Positions 35,683 to 44,939 of a DNA stretch of 64,000 nt are shown here, one piece after another. The stretch spans positions 1,054,001 through 1,118,000 of the forward strand of contig NZ_UGIB01000001.1 of the NCBI RefSeq assembly GCF_900451005.1. The letters are read 5' to 3'. Both the position numbers and the translations under genes were made by a program. This DNA comes from Helicobacter fennelliae (GTDB lineage Bacteria; Campylobacterota; Campylobacteria; Campylobacterales; Helicobacteraceae). The notes beneath the pieces are model-generated. The model ran no database searches, was not told the origin of the DNA, and worked only from the letters and a program-made list of their open reading frames with translations. Numbering within the stretch: the stretch's first letter is position 1; each line of letters opens with the position of its first letter.

Positions 35683-36375
35683 TTATTTTGGCTCTTCAAG
35701 CACTTCGATAATCAAATATCGATTTTCCAAATATGCCAAAACGCGCTTGGCAGGTATGCTTAAAAGTGTGCTGTCATTGATGTATTCTAGATTCTGTGTT
35801 TGCGCGTCATGGCGCATTTGGACGCCACTTTTGCGCAGGCATTCAAGCACTTTGTCTTGATAATGCGTGAGAATGTATTTTATCGCATACACTTCATCAT
35901 CTGTAATTATATCATTGATAGGCGTATCTAGCGAGCAGATATATTTGACTTTGAGATTCTGGGCTTTGGAGACAAGTGGATCGGAGATGTTGTATTTCTC
36001 ACCTGTGATGATGCCATTTTCGCTCAATGCCTTATAAGAGATGATAAATTCAAGCTTGGTTTTTGGGCTTATAGCCTCATCTGGAGTAAGGGGATCTGGG
36101 ATAGATAAGGGGCTAGGCAGAATCTGTGGGATTACTTGTTGTTCTAAAAGTTGTTTATTTTGCTCTTTTTGTTGCTTTTGTGATTGTTTTTGTGAGGGTG
36201 TGGCAGAATCTACATCTTTTGGGGTTTGGGTTTTTATCTGTGTATCAGGGGCGATGATGAGTGAATTGCGTGAATCAAGCATATTGTGTGAGCCAAGCAA
36301 ATCACCCTGCGCAAAGGTTGGTATATTGATAGTGATAGCAAAAAATACAATCCTCAAACAAAATCTCCAAAACAT
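35683..36375 (-). CDS. Hypothetical secreted protein upstream of flgR
   Basis: About 230 residues with a signal peptide (FCLRIVFFAITINIPTFA). A Gln/Lys/Ser-rich linker (KQSQKQQKEQNKQLLEQQ, about residues 78-95) follows, then a folded C-terminal half with DDEVYAIKYILTHYQDKVLE and PAKRVLAYLENRYLIIEVLE. The start is ATG 36375 because AAGAGG lies five bases upstream; a GTG at 36381 is the alternative. It ends 20 bases before flgR on the same strand, so the two are likely one operon. I do not recognise the family. Confidence 0.65.
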   Translation of the reverse strand: MFWRFCLRIVFFAITINIPTFAQGDLLGSHNMLDSRNSLIIAPDTQIKTQTPKDVDSATPSQKQSQKQQKEQNKQLLEQQVIPQILPSPLSIPDPLTPDEAISPKTKLEFIISYKALSENGIITGEKYNISDPLVSKAQNLKVKYICSLDTPINDIITDDEVYAIKYILTHYQDKVLECLRKSGVQMRHDAQTQNLEYINDSTLLSIPAKRVLAYLENRYLIIEVLEEPK

Positions 36376-36423
36376 CAACACCTCTTAAAAAATAGCATTA
36401 TAATCAATATTTTGTAATTTGGC

Positions 36424-36684
36424 TTATTTATACACACTACCCCTAGATTCTGCTTTGTGGGCATATATCAATAGTTTGTCATTTATGATTTCATACAAAA
36501 AGCAATATTTGGAGATTCTCAATCGAAAATGGCTTTCTTTGCCTTGGAGTTTTTTGACATCAAGAGTATTGTCATAAGGGTTAGTGGCTAGAAGTTCAAA
36601 GCTTTCTTTTATTTTGGGTGCGATATTTTTGTGTTTGTTGATAAATTTTGCAAAGTCTTTGCTATACAAAAGTTCGTATTTCAT
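36424..36684 (-). CDS. RelE/ParE-family toxin
   Basis: 86 residues with the RelE/ParE layout: MKYELLYSKDFAKFINKHKN (beta strand and helix), a second helix, LQGKESHFRLRISKYCFLYE (the basic beta-sheet core) and LLIYAHKAESRGSVYK at the end. The arginines in FRLRISKY are where RelE-type RNases bind substrate. It overlaps its partner upstream by four bases (ATGA). The toxin would cut mRNA on the ribosome or attack gyrase; sequence alone does not decide. Confidence 0.8.
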   Translation of the reverse strand: MKYELLYSKDFAKFINKHKNIAPKIKESFELLATNPYDNTLDVKKLQGKESHFRLRISKYCFLYEIINDKLLIYAHKAESRGSVYK

Positions 36685-36890
36685 TGTTTTAATTTTTCAA
36701 AAAGCTCTTTATGGCTAATTGCCTCACCTCTCTCAAATTCTTTTTTTGCTTTTTTGTATGCTTTTTGGTCGTCTTTTGTCCATAAGGTATCATCATCTTT
36801 TATCGTGCGAATCTTTGCGTTATCGAGTTTAACCATGGCTTGCAGAGCCTTTTTGAGCTCGCTACTTGCATTTTCTATAAGTAGTGTCAT
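36681..36890 (-). CDS. RelB-type antitoxin
   Basis: 69 residues, acidic and helical, with a C-terminal half (KKAKKEFERGEAISHKELFE) that looks like the toxin-wrapping helix of RelB/ParD/YafN-type antitoxins. KKEFERGEAISHKELFEKL has the usual 'RGEAxSxEEL' pattern. The N-terminus is short for DNA binding. It precedes the toxin with an ATGA overlap, as antitoxins normally do. Confidence 0.78.
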   Translation of the reverse strand: MTLLIENASSELKKALQAMVKLDNAKIRTIKDDDTLWTKDDQKAYKKAKKEFERGEAISHKELFEKLKQ

Positions 36891-37072
36891 TGTTTTTCTT
36901 AATCCCCCAAATTTTTATAAGTAGCTTGGTTTGATACTTTAATACCAAAATACAAAATATATTGTTAAGTTGTGGATTATAACATTGTTTTAGCGTTTTA
37001 AATAAAAAATAAGTGCGCTTCTAGAAAGTTTTGGCATTGTATCGTTATTATGTTGGCTTTAGATTCTAGAAT

Positions 37073-38126
37073 CTAAAGCTTCCTGCCTTCATAAAGCACT
37101 TTTCCAAAGAGTTTGATATAGGTTTGCTTTTTGGAGATTCTCACTCGAAAATATTGTTTAAATCTTTCTTTAAAAGTAGCGGTTTTGTCGATAAATTCTT
37201 GCGCGCTATTTGAGCTTAAGCAAGCGCGTAAGATTCTGTCATTTTGGATTACTTCTTGTGGAATTTTAAGCTCACGCACAAAGGTTTTTGCTTTTTCAAA
37301 ATCCGCATCACTTTTTGACATATATTCTACTGGTGGGCGAAGCAAGAACGAAGGCACACCCAAAGAAAGCAGATTATGCTCTTTTAAAAACAAAAATGCA
37401 TATTTAAAATTATCGCGCCATTCCATTGGTTTTTTGTGTCCTACTTTCATAAGAGATTCTGGTCTTTGGCGGTGAAAATATCGCGCATGATAATTAATGA
37501 CAAATTTTTTAGCAAGAGCATGTGCGCAAAAATTAAAAACAATATCTTCTGCATGCACTTTTGGGAATCGTAAGTCTTTGATAAGATTGTAATCATACAC
37601 GCAACGTCACACTTCCGCTTTTGTGATTTTATTGTGCTTAAATTGCCATGCTAAGCCTTTTGTCTGCCTCTGCCGAATCCTAAAGGTTTTTGCATTGTAG
37701 TGATTTGTGTCAAATATCGCTACATCGGAGCATTTAGCAATCTTGACATTATGAGCTTGCATACTAAAGACAAGATTGCAAAAATAATTCTTGCTTATCA
37801 CATCATCAGAATCCACAAATCCTACAAGATTATTGTTATCAGGGGTATTGTTTTGCCCTTCTAGCTGTGTTTTAGGTATTCTAAGCCTGCATTTCTGACA
37901 AGAGCTAAACCTTGATTCTCTTGATTGATAAGCACAAATCGTGGATCACTCAAATACTCCTGCGCGATTTGTGCGTTCTCATCAGTGTTACCATCATTTA
38001 TCATAATCGCCAAAAAATTCTCATAGCTTTGATTTTGCACAGAATCTAGACATTCTCTAAGATAAGGCGCGACATTATAAATTGGGATTATAATATTGTG
38101 AGCTTTTTATTTTCAATTTTTTTCAT
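37073..38126 (-). pseudogene. GT2 glycosyltransferase, multiply broken
   Basis: Restored text runs MKKIENKKLTI, IIPIYNVAPYLRECLDSVQN, LINQENQGLALVRNAG, FVDSDDVISKNYF, then ITKAEV[stop]RCVYDYNLIK and KVHAEDIVFNFCAHA to FGKVLYEGRKL. It is a family 2 glycosyltransferase of the sort that adds sugars to LPS. Breaks: a frameshift just after the start, another near 37865, and a TGA at 37607-37609 where a Trp codon is likely. The final 175 codons (to 37073) remain open. It sits in a run of decayed envelope genes. Confidence 0.8.
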
Positions 38127-38214
38127 TGTTTATCGCTTTTGTGTTGAATAAATCGCAATTATAGCGCAGTTTTAAAATATTACAAGGCAGTCAGCCAGCC
38201 CTAATGGATTGTGA

Positions 38215-39676
38215 TTATCTGGATTTAGTACTATTAACCTTCCATAGCGGGTCATAAAAACTAGATTCTTGGCTTAAAAGTTTATTAAATTCATTAATTC
38301 CTAGCTCTTCTAAAAGTGTCTTGCTATATAGTGGATTGCGTCCAAGCCCAAAGGCACGCACCGATAGAATCTAAAATTAGTGCGCTTATATCAAAATGGC
38401 TAACAAGGCGATTTTTGGTGAGGCTAGATTCTGGTGTGATACTAAAGCTAGGATTGATGAAGGTATTAAAAATAGCGCGTTTAGTGCCTTGCGGGAAATA
38501 ATCTTGTTTCATCGAGAGATGATCGCCTAGCACGATAATGCTTGTATCTTTGTAAAAATCCTGACTCTTTGCCCATGAGATAAATTCTGAAACATTTTTA
38601 TCCGCACAAAGCACGACATTATTAAATGCGACATTTTCCTTAAACTCCGCGCAATGCTGTGGATCGATATTGCGGCTTGCAAAATATTGTGAGGTGAAAT
38701 ATTCCTCTCCATGCAGTGAAATATGATGTGAGTTGTAGAATTGATTTTTACCCGCAAACTTTATGCTAGCCCCTTGAATCGCAAGTTGCGTATAGCCAAG
38801 TGAATGCAAAATATCGCCCACACAAGTAGCAGAATCTAAAAAATATGCGTGAGCAAAGCTATTGCCTTCGATGGGAAGCTTAAGCGGGATAGCACAAAGA
38901 TATGAAGTCAGCCCTGCTATCGTCCAGCCCGTGCCTACGACTTGAGTTATTCTACCAAAGCTTTGCGTGGAGCTGAAGTTTGTATTTGCCACACCAAGTG
39001 TGGAAAGATTTGGGAGAAGCTCACCAAATGGCGCATATAATGTTCGCGCACAAAATGCAGAGATTTTGTGATAAAGCTTTGAAGTGCTTGAGATGATAAG
39101 TGTTTGAATGTTTGTGTAATGCGTAGAATCTATGTATTGCATAAGGCGCGCAAATTTTGGGCTTTTGCGTGCTAAAAATCTCCAAAGTGGCGCACCAAAG
39201 ATCACAATACCTAACAACGCGCTTGGTAACACAACGCTTTTTGCAAAACTTTTAAAAATCGTAGAATGTTCTGAGAATCCTAAACTATACAGGAATCTAT
39301 CAAATGGGTTTTGTGGATAAGTTTTGAGAATCCAAAGTGTATGAAAAAGCGCAACGATGATAAGAAAAACCTTGAGTTTTGATGAAGCCTGAAAGTGCTT
39401 TGAGTACCAATTTATAAGCTTGCGTGATAATGGCGGAAAGCAAAAAAGCACACTTATAACCACGCTTGGAATGATGACATGCCCGATAAAACTAAATACA
39501 AAAGTGAGATCAACACCCGCAATAAGAAACTGCAAATGAAACAGAATCTGTGTAAAGGTAACTTCGCCATATAAACAACTCGTCCATGCACTTGCAAAGA
39601 TCAAAAAAATCGCACTAAAAAATAAAATAAAAAGAAGCGCAGTGCTAAAAATTTTTAGCCAAAGTGTTTTTGTTAT
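38215..39676 (-). pseudogene. MdoB-like phosphoglycerol transferase, start and tail damaged
   Basis: Four N-terminal hydrophobic spans and a periplasmic sulfatase-type domain. VVGTGWTIAGLTSYLCAIPLK, SATCVGDILHSLGY, ASIKFAGKNQFYNSHH and IVLGDHLSMKQDYF match the E. coli MdoB (OpgB) pattern, so a phosphoglycerol or phosphoethanolamine transfer to envelope glycans is likely. The main frame ends at 38324 in off-frame text (GACLWAWTQ). One base over, the family C-terminus FGLGRNPLYSKTLLEELG continues to 38215. At the 5' end the only codon after AAGGGG at the right distance is ATA (39676), so the ATG may be mutated. A TTG at 39604 is the first ordinary start. Confidence 0.75.
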
Positions 39677-39756
39677 GAGTTTTGCCCCTTAATATACCTT
39701 AATAATATTTTGCTTTCATATTTTGTTTTTGTGCTTTGCTTTTATTTGTTGCTGTT

Positions 39757-42255
39757 TTATTCGTTATTATTGGATTCTCCATTGTCTTTCTCTTCACTAT
39801 CTTTTTCTCCATCTTTGTCCTCTTTGGGGCAGATCACTGCAAAGGCTACTTTTTCGCCCGCGACATTGACGATTTTTACGCCACTTGTATTGCGCGCAGA
39901 TGCGCGTATGGCTTCAGTATCCACGCGGATCATTTTGCCTGAGCTTGTAAGCACCATTAAATCCATATTCTCATCATTGACATTTACGACACTTACGAGA
40001 TTTCCGGTTTTTGGTGTGAGTTTCATAACGATTACGCCTTTGCCACCGCGACTTTGTAGTCTGTATTCGCCTGCACTTGTTTGCTTGCCTATACCCTGCT
40101 CGCTGATTGTGAGGAGTTTATCAGTGTCATTGCCAATGGTTACTGCTGCGATCACATGATCGCCCTTAGCTTTGAAGCGGATTCCGGTTACCCCGCGACT
40201 CACACGCCCAATCTCGCGCACTTCATCGATTCCAAATCGTATGCACATACCTTTGAAAGTCGCGATAAAAAGTTCTTTGATGTCTTGAGTGATGATATTT
40301 GCTGTTACAAGCTCATCATCTTCATCAAGATTTATCGCGCGCACGCCTACTGATCGGATATTGCTGTATTCGCTTAGGTTTGTGCGCTTGACGATTCCGT
40401 TTTTGGTGAAAAATACAAGTGATTTGTCGCTGTGGAAGTCGGTTGTGGTTATTGTCGCCATGATTTTTTCATCACTTTGAAGGTTAATGAGATTCACCAC
40501 CGCCTTGCCGATTGCAGTTCTGCCTGCTTCTGGGATTTTATAGACTTTGAGCCAATAGAGTTGCCCGCGGTTTGTGATAAACATAATCGTATCATGCGTA
40601 TTTGCTACAAAGAAAGATTCTATAAAGTCATCATCATGCGTGTTACCACTGATTTTGCCCTTGCCACCGCGGTTTTGCTTCTCATAAGTCTTGAGTTGCA
40701 CGCGCTTTACATAGCCTCTATGACTCATTGTTACGACTACTGGCTCATTTGGGATCAAATCCTCAATATCAATCGCATCATAATCCTCTTCTATTTGTGT
40801 TTTACGCGGTGAGCTAAATTTCTCTTTGACTTCGAGCAATTCAGTGCGGATAATATCTTTGAGTTTTTCTTCGCTTTTTAAAATACTATTGAGATACTCT
40901 ATTTCAGCAAGAAGTTGTGCGTATTCTTGCTCGATTTTGTCGCGCTCTAGCCCTGTGAGTCGTTGCAAGCGCATTTCAAGGATTGCTTTTGCTTGTAGCT
41001 CGCTAAGATTAAATTTCTCTATAAGTCCTATTTTTGCTTCTTCGCTATCTTTGCTTGCTCTAATGAGTGCTATCACTTCATCGATATGATCAAGCGCGAT
41101 TTTAAGTCCTTCTAAAATATGCGCGCGCGCTTTTGCTTTTTCAAGCTCAAAAATCGTTCGGCGGATAATGATTGTTTTGCGATGAGAGATAAAGATATTG
41201 AGCAATTCAAGGAGATTAAAAATTTTTGGCTCTTTGTTATTAATCGCAAGCAAGATAATACCAAAGGTGCTTTCCATAGCTGTGGATTTGTAAAGATGAT
41301 TTAGCACAATTTCACTCATTGCATCTTTTTTGAGCTCGATGACAATGCGCATACCTTCTCTATCGGATTCATCGCGCACTTCAGAGATGCCTTCGATTAT
41401 TTTTTCTTTCGCAAGCTCACTGATTTGTTCGACAAGCTTTGCTTTATTGACTTGGTAGGGCACTTCATCGACGATAATAATATCTTTGGTTTTTGTTTTT
41501 TCGATGTGTGTTTTGGCTCGCACACGGATTCTGCCTCGACCTGTCGCATACGCATCGATGATTCCTTGTTTGCCATAAATCACGCCACCTGTGGGAAAAT
41601 CCGGACCTTTGACAAATTGCATTAATTCATCTAATGGCGCGTTTGGATTGTCAATCACACACAAAAGTGCATCAATAATTTCATCAACGCGATGAGGTGG
41701 AATATTTGTTGCCATTCCCACAGCGATTCCACTTGAGCCATTGATAAGGAGATTTGGCAATCGTGTAGGCAAGACATCTGGCTCTTTGAGTGTGTCATCA
41801 TAATTTGGCACAAAATCAACCGTGTCTTTGTCTATATCCCGCAGAATCTCCTCGCTCGCACTTGTCATTCTTGCTTCAGTGTAGCGCATTGCCGCAGCCG
41901 CATCGCCATCGATTGAGCCGAAATTCCCTTGCCCATCGACAAGCTCAAGACGCATTGAAAAATCCTGCGCCATACGCACAAGCGCGTCATACACCGCCGT
42001 ATCGCCGTGTGGGTGGTATTTACCGATCACATCACCTACGATTTTTGCACTTTTGACATATTTTACTTTTGAGGTGAGGTTGAGCGTGTGCATCGCATAC
42101 AAAATCCTTCTATGCACAGGCTTTAGCCCGTCTTTTGCATCAGGCAATGCGCGTCCGACAATAACGCTCATTGAATAGTCAAGATAGCTATCTTTGATAG
42201 AATCATCTATCCGAACATCAACGATTCCAGCTGTATTATCTAAAAGATTATCCAT
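39757..42255 (-). CDS. gyrA: DNA gyrase subunit A
   Basis: 832 residues from ATG 42255, chosen for TGGAG nine bases upstream; an in-frame ATG lies 15 bases earlier. The breakage-reunion domain has [37 protein letters not shown] and AMRYTEARM with the catalytic tyrosine at about residue 125. The quinolone-determining positions carry Thr86 and Asp90 (C. jejuni numbering), the susceptible form. The C-terminal domain has GyrA-box-like blades ([20 protein letters not shown]). The tail is acidic ([15 protein letters not shown]). GyrA cuts and rejoins DNA to introduce negative supercoils. Confidence 0.98.
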   Translation of the reverse strand: MDNLLDNTAGIVDVRIDDSIKDSYLDYSMSVIVGRALPDAKDGLKPVHRRILYAMHTLNLTSKVKYVKSAKIVGDVIGKYHPHGDTAVYDALVRMAQDFSMRLELVDGQGNFGSIDGDAAAAMRYTEARMTSASEEILRDIDKDTVDFVPNYDDTLKEPDVLPTRLPNLLINGSSGIAVGMATNIPPHRVDEIIDALLCVIDNPNAPLDELMQFVKGPDFPTGGVIYGKQGIIDAYATGRGRIRVRAKTHIEKTKTKDIIIVDEVPYQVNKAKLVEQISELAKEKIIEGISEVRDESDREGMRIVIELKKDAMSEIVLNHLYKSTAMESTFGIILLAINNKEPKIFNLLELLNIFISHRKTIIIRRTIFELEKAKARAHILEGLKIALDHIDEVIALIRASKDSEEAKIGLIEKFNLSELQAKAILEMRLQRLTGLERDKIEQEYAQLLAEIEYLNSILKSEEKLKDIIRTELLEVKEKFSSPRKTQIEEDYDAIDIEDLIPNEPVVVTMSHRGYVKRVQLKTYEKQNRGGKGKISGNTHDDDFIESFFVANTHDTIMFITNRGQLYWLKVYKIPEAGRTAIGKAVVNLINLQSDEKIMATITTTDFHSDKSLVFFTKNGIVKRTNLSEYSNIRSVGVRAINLDEDDELVTANIITQDIKELFIATFKGMCIRFGIDEVREIGRVSRGVTGIRFKAKGDHVIAAVTIGNDTDKLLTISEQGIGKQTSAGEYRLQSRGGKGVIVMKLTPKTGNLVSVVNVNDENMDLMVLTSSGKMIRVDTEAIRASARNTSGVKIVNVAGEKVAFAVICPKEDKDGEKDSEEKDNGESNNNE

Positions 42256-42331
42256 ACTTTTTAGCTCCATGTAAATAATAAAAAATGCATTGTATCTTAG
42301 GTTTTCTTAAAAACTAAGCAAAAAATTTTTA

Positions 42332-42348
42332 AATAATTAATAATTATT
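42332..42348 (+). promoter_or_regulatory. Candidate Fur box upstream of hugZ
   Basis: AATAATT-AAT-AATTATT is a perfect 7-bp inverted repeat with a 3-base centre, close to the H. pylori Fur consensus (TAATAATnATTATTA). It lies 85-100 bases before hugZ, a gene expected to be iron-regulated, with a possible -10 (TACAAT) about 35 bases downstream. The surrounding DNA is AT-rich, so chance is not excluded. Confidence 0.5.
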
Positions 42349-42432
42349 CCTATTTTTAATAAAACTCTAAGTTTAAATTCCTTACAATGCTTCCAAAGTT
42401 TGTAACAATCAACTGCAACTAAGGAGTTTAAG

Positions 42433-43191
42433 ATGAGTTTTTCAAGTGTATTAGAACACATGAATAAGCACCATATAAAAGAAATAGAGGGCTTGGTGAG
42501 AAAATTTGGCGGTGTGTCAAATCCACAAAACGCAAAGCTCAAATCTGTGGATTATGAGGGGCTAGATATTGTGTATGATGGTGGCGATCTTCGTGTTGAA
42601 TTCCCCAAAAAAGCAAATGATAACACCCTAAGAGATAGTATCATCGAGCTGTGTATGAGCGTGGAGCAAACCTATAATGTGCAAAGTGTCGCCAAAGAGG
42701 TCAAAGAGTTTGCAAAAAGCTTTGGTTCAGTGGTTTTAGCAAGCCTTAACATAAAAGGCGAAGTGCTTGCGACTTATGCGCCAGTGATTCACTTTGATGA
42801 TAAATTTTTCATCTATATTAGTGAAGTGAGTGAGCATTATGAAAGTATCAAAACAAATCCAGAAAATATTGAAATGATGTTTTTAGAAGATGAGAGCAAG
42901 GCAAAATCTGTGATTTTACGCAAACGTTTGCGATATAGAGTGCAAGCGCGGTTCGTGGAACGCGATTCGCAAGAATTCAATGCTGTATTTGAGCAATTCA
43001 TCGCGCAAAGTGGCGGAGGCGGTGGCATAAAAACTATTCGCAATATGACAGATTTTCATATGATTGAGCTTATCACAAAAAAAGGTCGCTTTGTCAAAGG
43101 ATTTGGTCAGGCTTATGAGCTTATCGATGATAAAGTCATCTATCTAGGAGGTGGCGGCAATCCGCACTCAAAAAATCCGCATTCTAAGTAA
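42433..43191 (+). CDS. hugZ: HugZ-type haem oxygenase
   Basis: 252 residues, about the size of H. pylori HugZ. MNKHHIKEIEGLVRKFGG, DSIIELCMSVEQT, FFIYISEVSEHYESIKTNPEN, MFLEDESKAKSVILRKRLRY and KGRFVKGFGQAYEL are the family hallmarks. The C-terminus GGGGNPHSKNPHSK carries the His-containing tail that helps bind haem in HugZ. The enzyme opens the haem ring to release iron in the cytoplasm. ATG 42433 has a strong AAGGAGTTTAAG. A Fur-box-like palindrome lies upstream. Confidence 0.95.
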   Translation: MSFSSVLEHMNKHHIKEIEGLVRKFGGVSNPQNAKLKSVDYEGLDIVYDGGDLRVEFPKKANDNTLRDSIIELCMSVEQTYNVQSVAKEVKEFAKSFGSVVLASLNIKGEVLATYAPVIHFDDKFFIYISEVSEHYESIKTNPENIEMMFLEDESKAKSVILRKRLRYRVQARFVERDSQEFNAVFEQFIAQSGGGGGIKTIRNMTDFHMIELITKKGRFVKGFGQAYELIDDKVIYLGGGGNPHSKNPHSK

Positions 43192-43312
43192 CACTAAGCA
43201 TAAACTAACTAATGGAGTAATAGGGTCTGGTTGTGTGGTGGGTCTCCTTTAGTTGTTGTGATTTGTTTAGGTAATCCCTAATTTGCATTATCTTCCTTTA
43301 ATAATAAAATGA

Positions 43313-43334
43313 TCCCCTCTCTCTCCTTTGGGGA
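43313..43334 (+). terminator. Weak terminator after hugZ
   Basis: TCCCC (43313-43317) and GGGGA (43330-43334) form a short stem around a pyrimidine loop, followed by CATTTTTATT. It lies 120 bases beyond the hugZ stop and before the convergent GtrA gene. Confidence 0.4.
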
Positions 43335-43363
43335 CATTTTTATTATTGTAACTTTATCTTAAT

Positions 43364-43750
43364 TTACACTTCTTTATAAATGATAAAATTACGAACGCTA
43401 AAATTAAAGAAAAACGCAATGCCCGTAGCAATGATTTTGCTTAGCATTTCATCAAGTTTTAGCCATTCTACGCACATATACAGCACACCCATATCCAAGC
43501 ATAACCCCAAGAAACTCACAATATAAATCAGCGCACTTTCTTTGAGTAGCGAATGTTTGGAATCTTTGAAAATAAATCGCTTCGCTAAGATGAAATTCCA
43601 CAATGTCGCCAATACAAAAGCCATAAATCCTGCGAGCATATAAGCAATAGCAAACTTTTCTAAGCACACATAAAACACAGCCCAATTCACAAGTGCTGCG
43701 CTACCACCGACAAAAACATACAAAATAAGATTTGAGAAATTTTTATACAT
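43364..43750 (-). CDS. GtrA-family membrane protein
   Basis: 128 residues with four membrane spans. LILYVFVGGSAALVNWAVFY, LATLWNFILAKRFIF and FFFNFSVRNFIIY are the GtrA signature (the W-N-F and final F-N-F-x-x-R-x-F/Y). GtrA proteins are thought to flip polyprenyl-phosphate sugars, and normally lie next to a GtrB-like GT2 gene. None is adjacent here, but GT2 genes lie at 22.7, 24.4 and 37-38 kb. ATG 43750 follows AAGAGGTTAT. Confidence 0.85.
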   Translation of the reverse strand: MYKNFSNLILYVFVGGSAALVNWAVFYVCLEKFAIAYMLAGFMAFVLATLWNFILAKRFIFKDSKHSLLKESALIYIVSFLGLCLDMGVLYMCVEWLKLDEMLSKIIATGIAFFFNFSVRNFIIYKEV

Positions 43751-43811
43751 ATAACCTCTTGTTAAAAGTTTGCATTATAGCAGATTTTACAGAATCTAGA
43801 TTTTGCTTTTT

Positions 43812-43905
43812 GTCATTGCGAGCGCAAGCAAAACCTAGAATCTTGTTTGCAGAGTAAATCTCTTATCTGCGCACGCAACACCTGCACACCACATATGCAC
43901 AATGA
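43812..43905. repeat. Interspersed intergenic repeat copy
   Basis: TTGTCATTGCGAGCGCAAGC and the inverse-type end TGCACAATGACAAGC at about 43893-43907 match the repeat family at 8 kb and 57.2 kb. The element lies in the 200-base gap between the GtrA gene and sodB. Confidence 0.65.
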
Positions 43906-44008
43906 CAAGCTACAAAGTTTAGATTCCAAATCTGAAATTATTATGTAATTTATAGCTATTTTGTTTTATAATTTGCATTCACAACAACTTAATTTATTAG
44001 GAGAAACT

Positions 44009-44644
44009 ATGTTTGAATTACGGAAATTACCTTACAATAAAGACAGCTTTGGCGATTTTTTGAGTGCGAGCACATTTGATTATCACCACGGCAAACACCA
44101 CCAAACTTATATCAATAACCTTAACAACCTCATCAAAGGCACGCAGTTTGAAAATGCTGAACTATACGACATTATCAAACAATCAAATGGCGGGCTTTTT
44201 AATAACGCAGCGCAAGTGTATAATCACGATTTTTATTGGGATTGTATCACGCCAAGCCAAAGTCAAATCAGCCAAGAGCTTCAATCTGCCTTACAAGCGG
44301 ATTTTGGTGGCGTTGATGGCTTCAAAGAAAAATTCATTCAAGCAGCAACGACACTTTTTGGCTCAGGTTGGTGCTGGCTTGTGTTTAATCCTAGCACTTC
44401 TAAGCTTGAGATTATCCAAACAAGCAACGCTCAAACCCCTGTGAGCGAAGATAAGATTCCAGTGCTTGTCGTTGATGTGTGGGAGCATGCCTACTACATA
44501 GATCACAAAAACGCACGTCCTGCGTATTTGGAGAAATTCTTTAGTCATATTAATTGGGAATTTGCATCGCAAGCGTATGAGTGGGCGAAAAAAGAAGGTG
44601 TGGGATCGGTGAGATTCTACATTAATGGCATTCACAAAAAATAA
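44009..44644 (+). CDS. sodB: Superoxide dismutase [Fe]
   Basis: 211 residues. MFELRKLPYNKDSFGDFLSA and YHHGKHHQTYINNLN carry the first two metal ligands region (His at about 26). NNAAQVYNHDFYWDCI holds the second His, and VVDVWEHAYYIDHKN has the Asp and His ligands. The AQ pair and FGSGWCWL suggest the iron enzyme. It detoxifies superoxide in the cytoplasm. ATG 44009 is chosen for TTAGGAGAAACT; the frame stays open 48 bases upstream. Confidence 0.97.
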   Translation: MFELRKLPYNKDSFGDFLSASTFDYHHGKHHQTYINNLNNLIKGTQFENAELYDIIKQSNGGLFNNAAQVYNHDFYWDCITPSQSQISQELQSALQADFGGVDGFKEKFIQAATTLFGSGWCWLVFNPSTSKLEIIQTSNAQTPVSEDKIPVLVVDVWEHAYYIDHKNARPAYLEKFFSHINWEFASQAYEWAKKEGVGSVRFYINGIHKK

Positions 44645-44656
44645 TCCAAAACCAAA

Positions 44657-44676
44657 ACGCGCAGAATCTAGCGCGT
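44657..44676 (+). terminator. Hairpin after sodB with AGAATCTA loop
   Basis: ACGCGC and GCGCGT form a 6-bp GC stem whose 8-base loop is exactly AGAATCTA, 13 bases past the stop. CCTAGTCCTTTTGG follows. A modest intrinsic terminator is likely. Confidence 0.6.
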
Positions 44677-44939
44677 CCTAGTCCTTTTGGGCTAGTTGGC
44701 TTGACATAGGCTCAAAAGTTGGCTATACAACAAATACAAAAATACAACAAGAATAAGGGACATACCAAAATCTAATAACTAATAATTTAAGAGAATCTAA
44801 AATGCATCAAAATATTTAATAATTATCAAAAAATTCGCAAAGAATCGATACGAAAGTCATTTCAAGAAATCGCTCCAAGAAATCAATCAAAGGAGAATCT
44901 AAACAACAAAAATCTACAAAATCTATAAAAGGAGAACAA

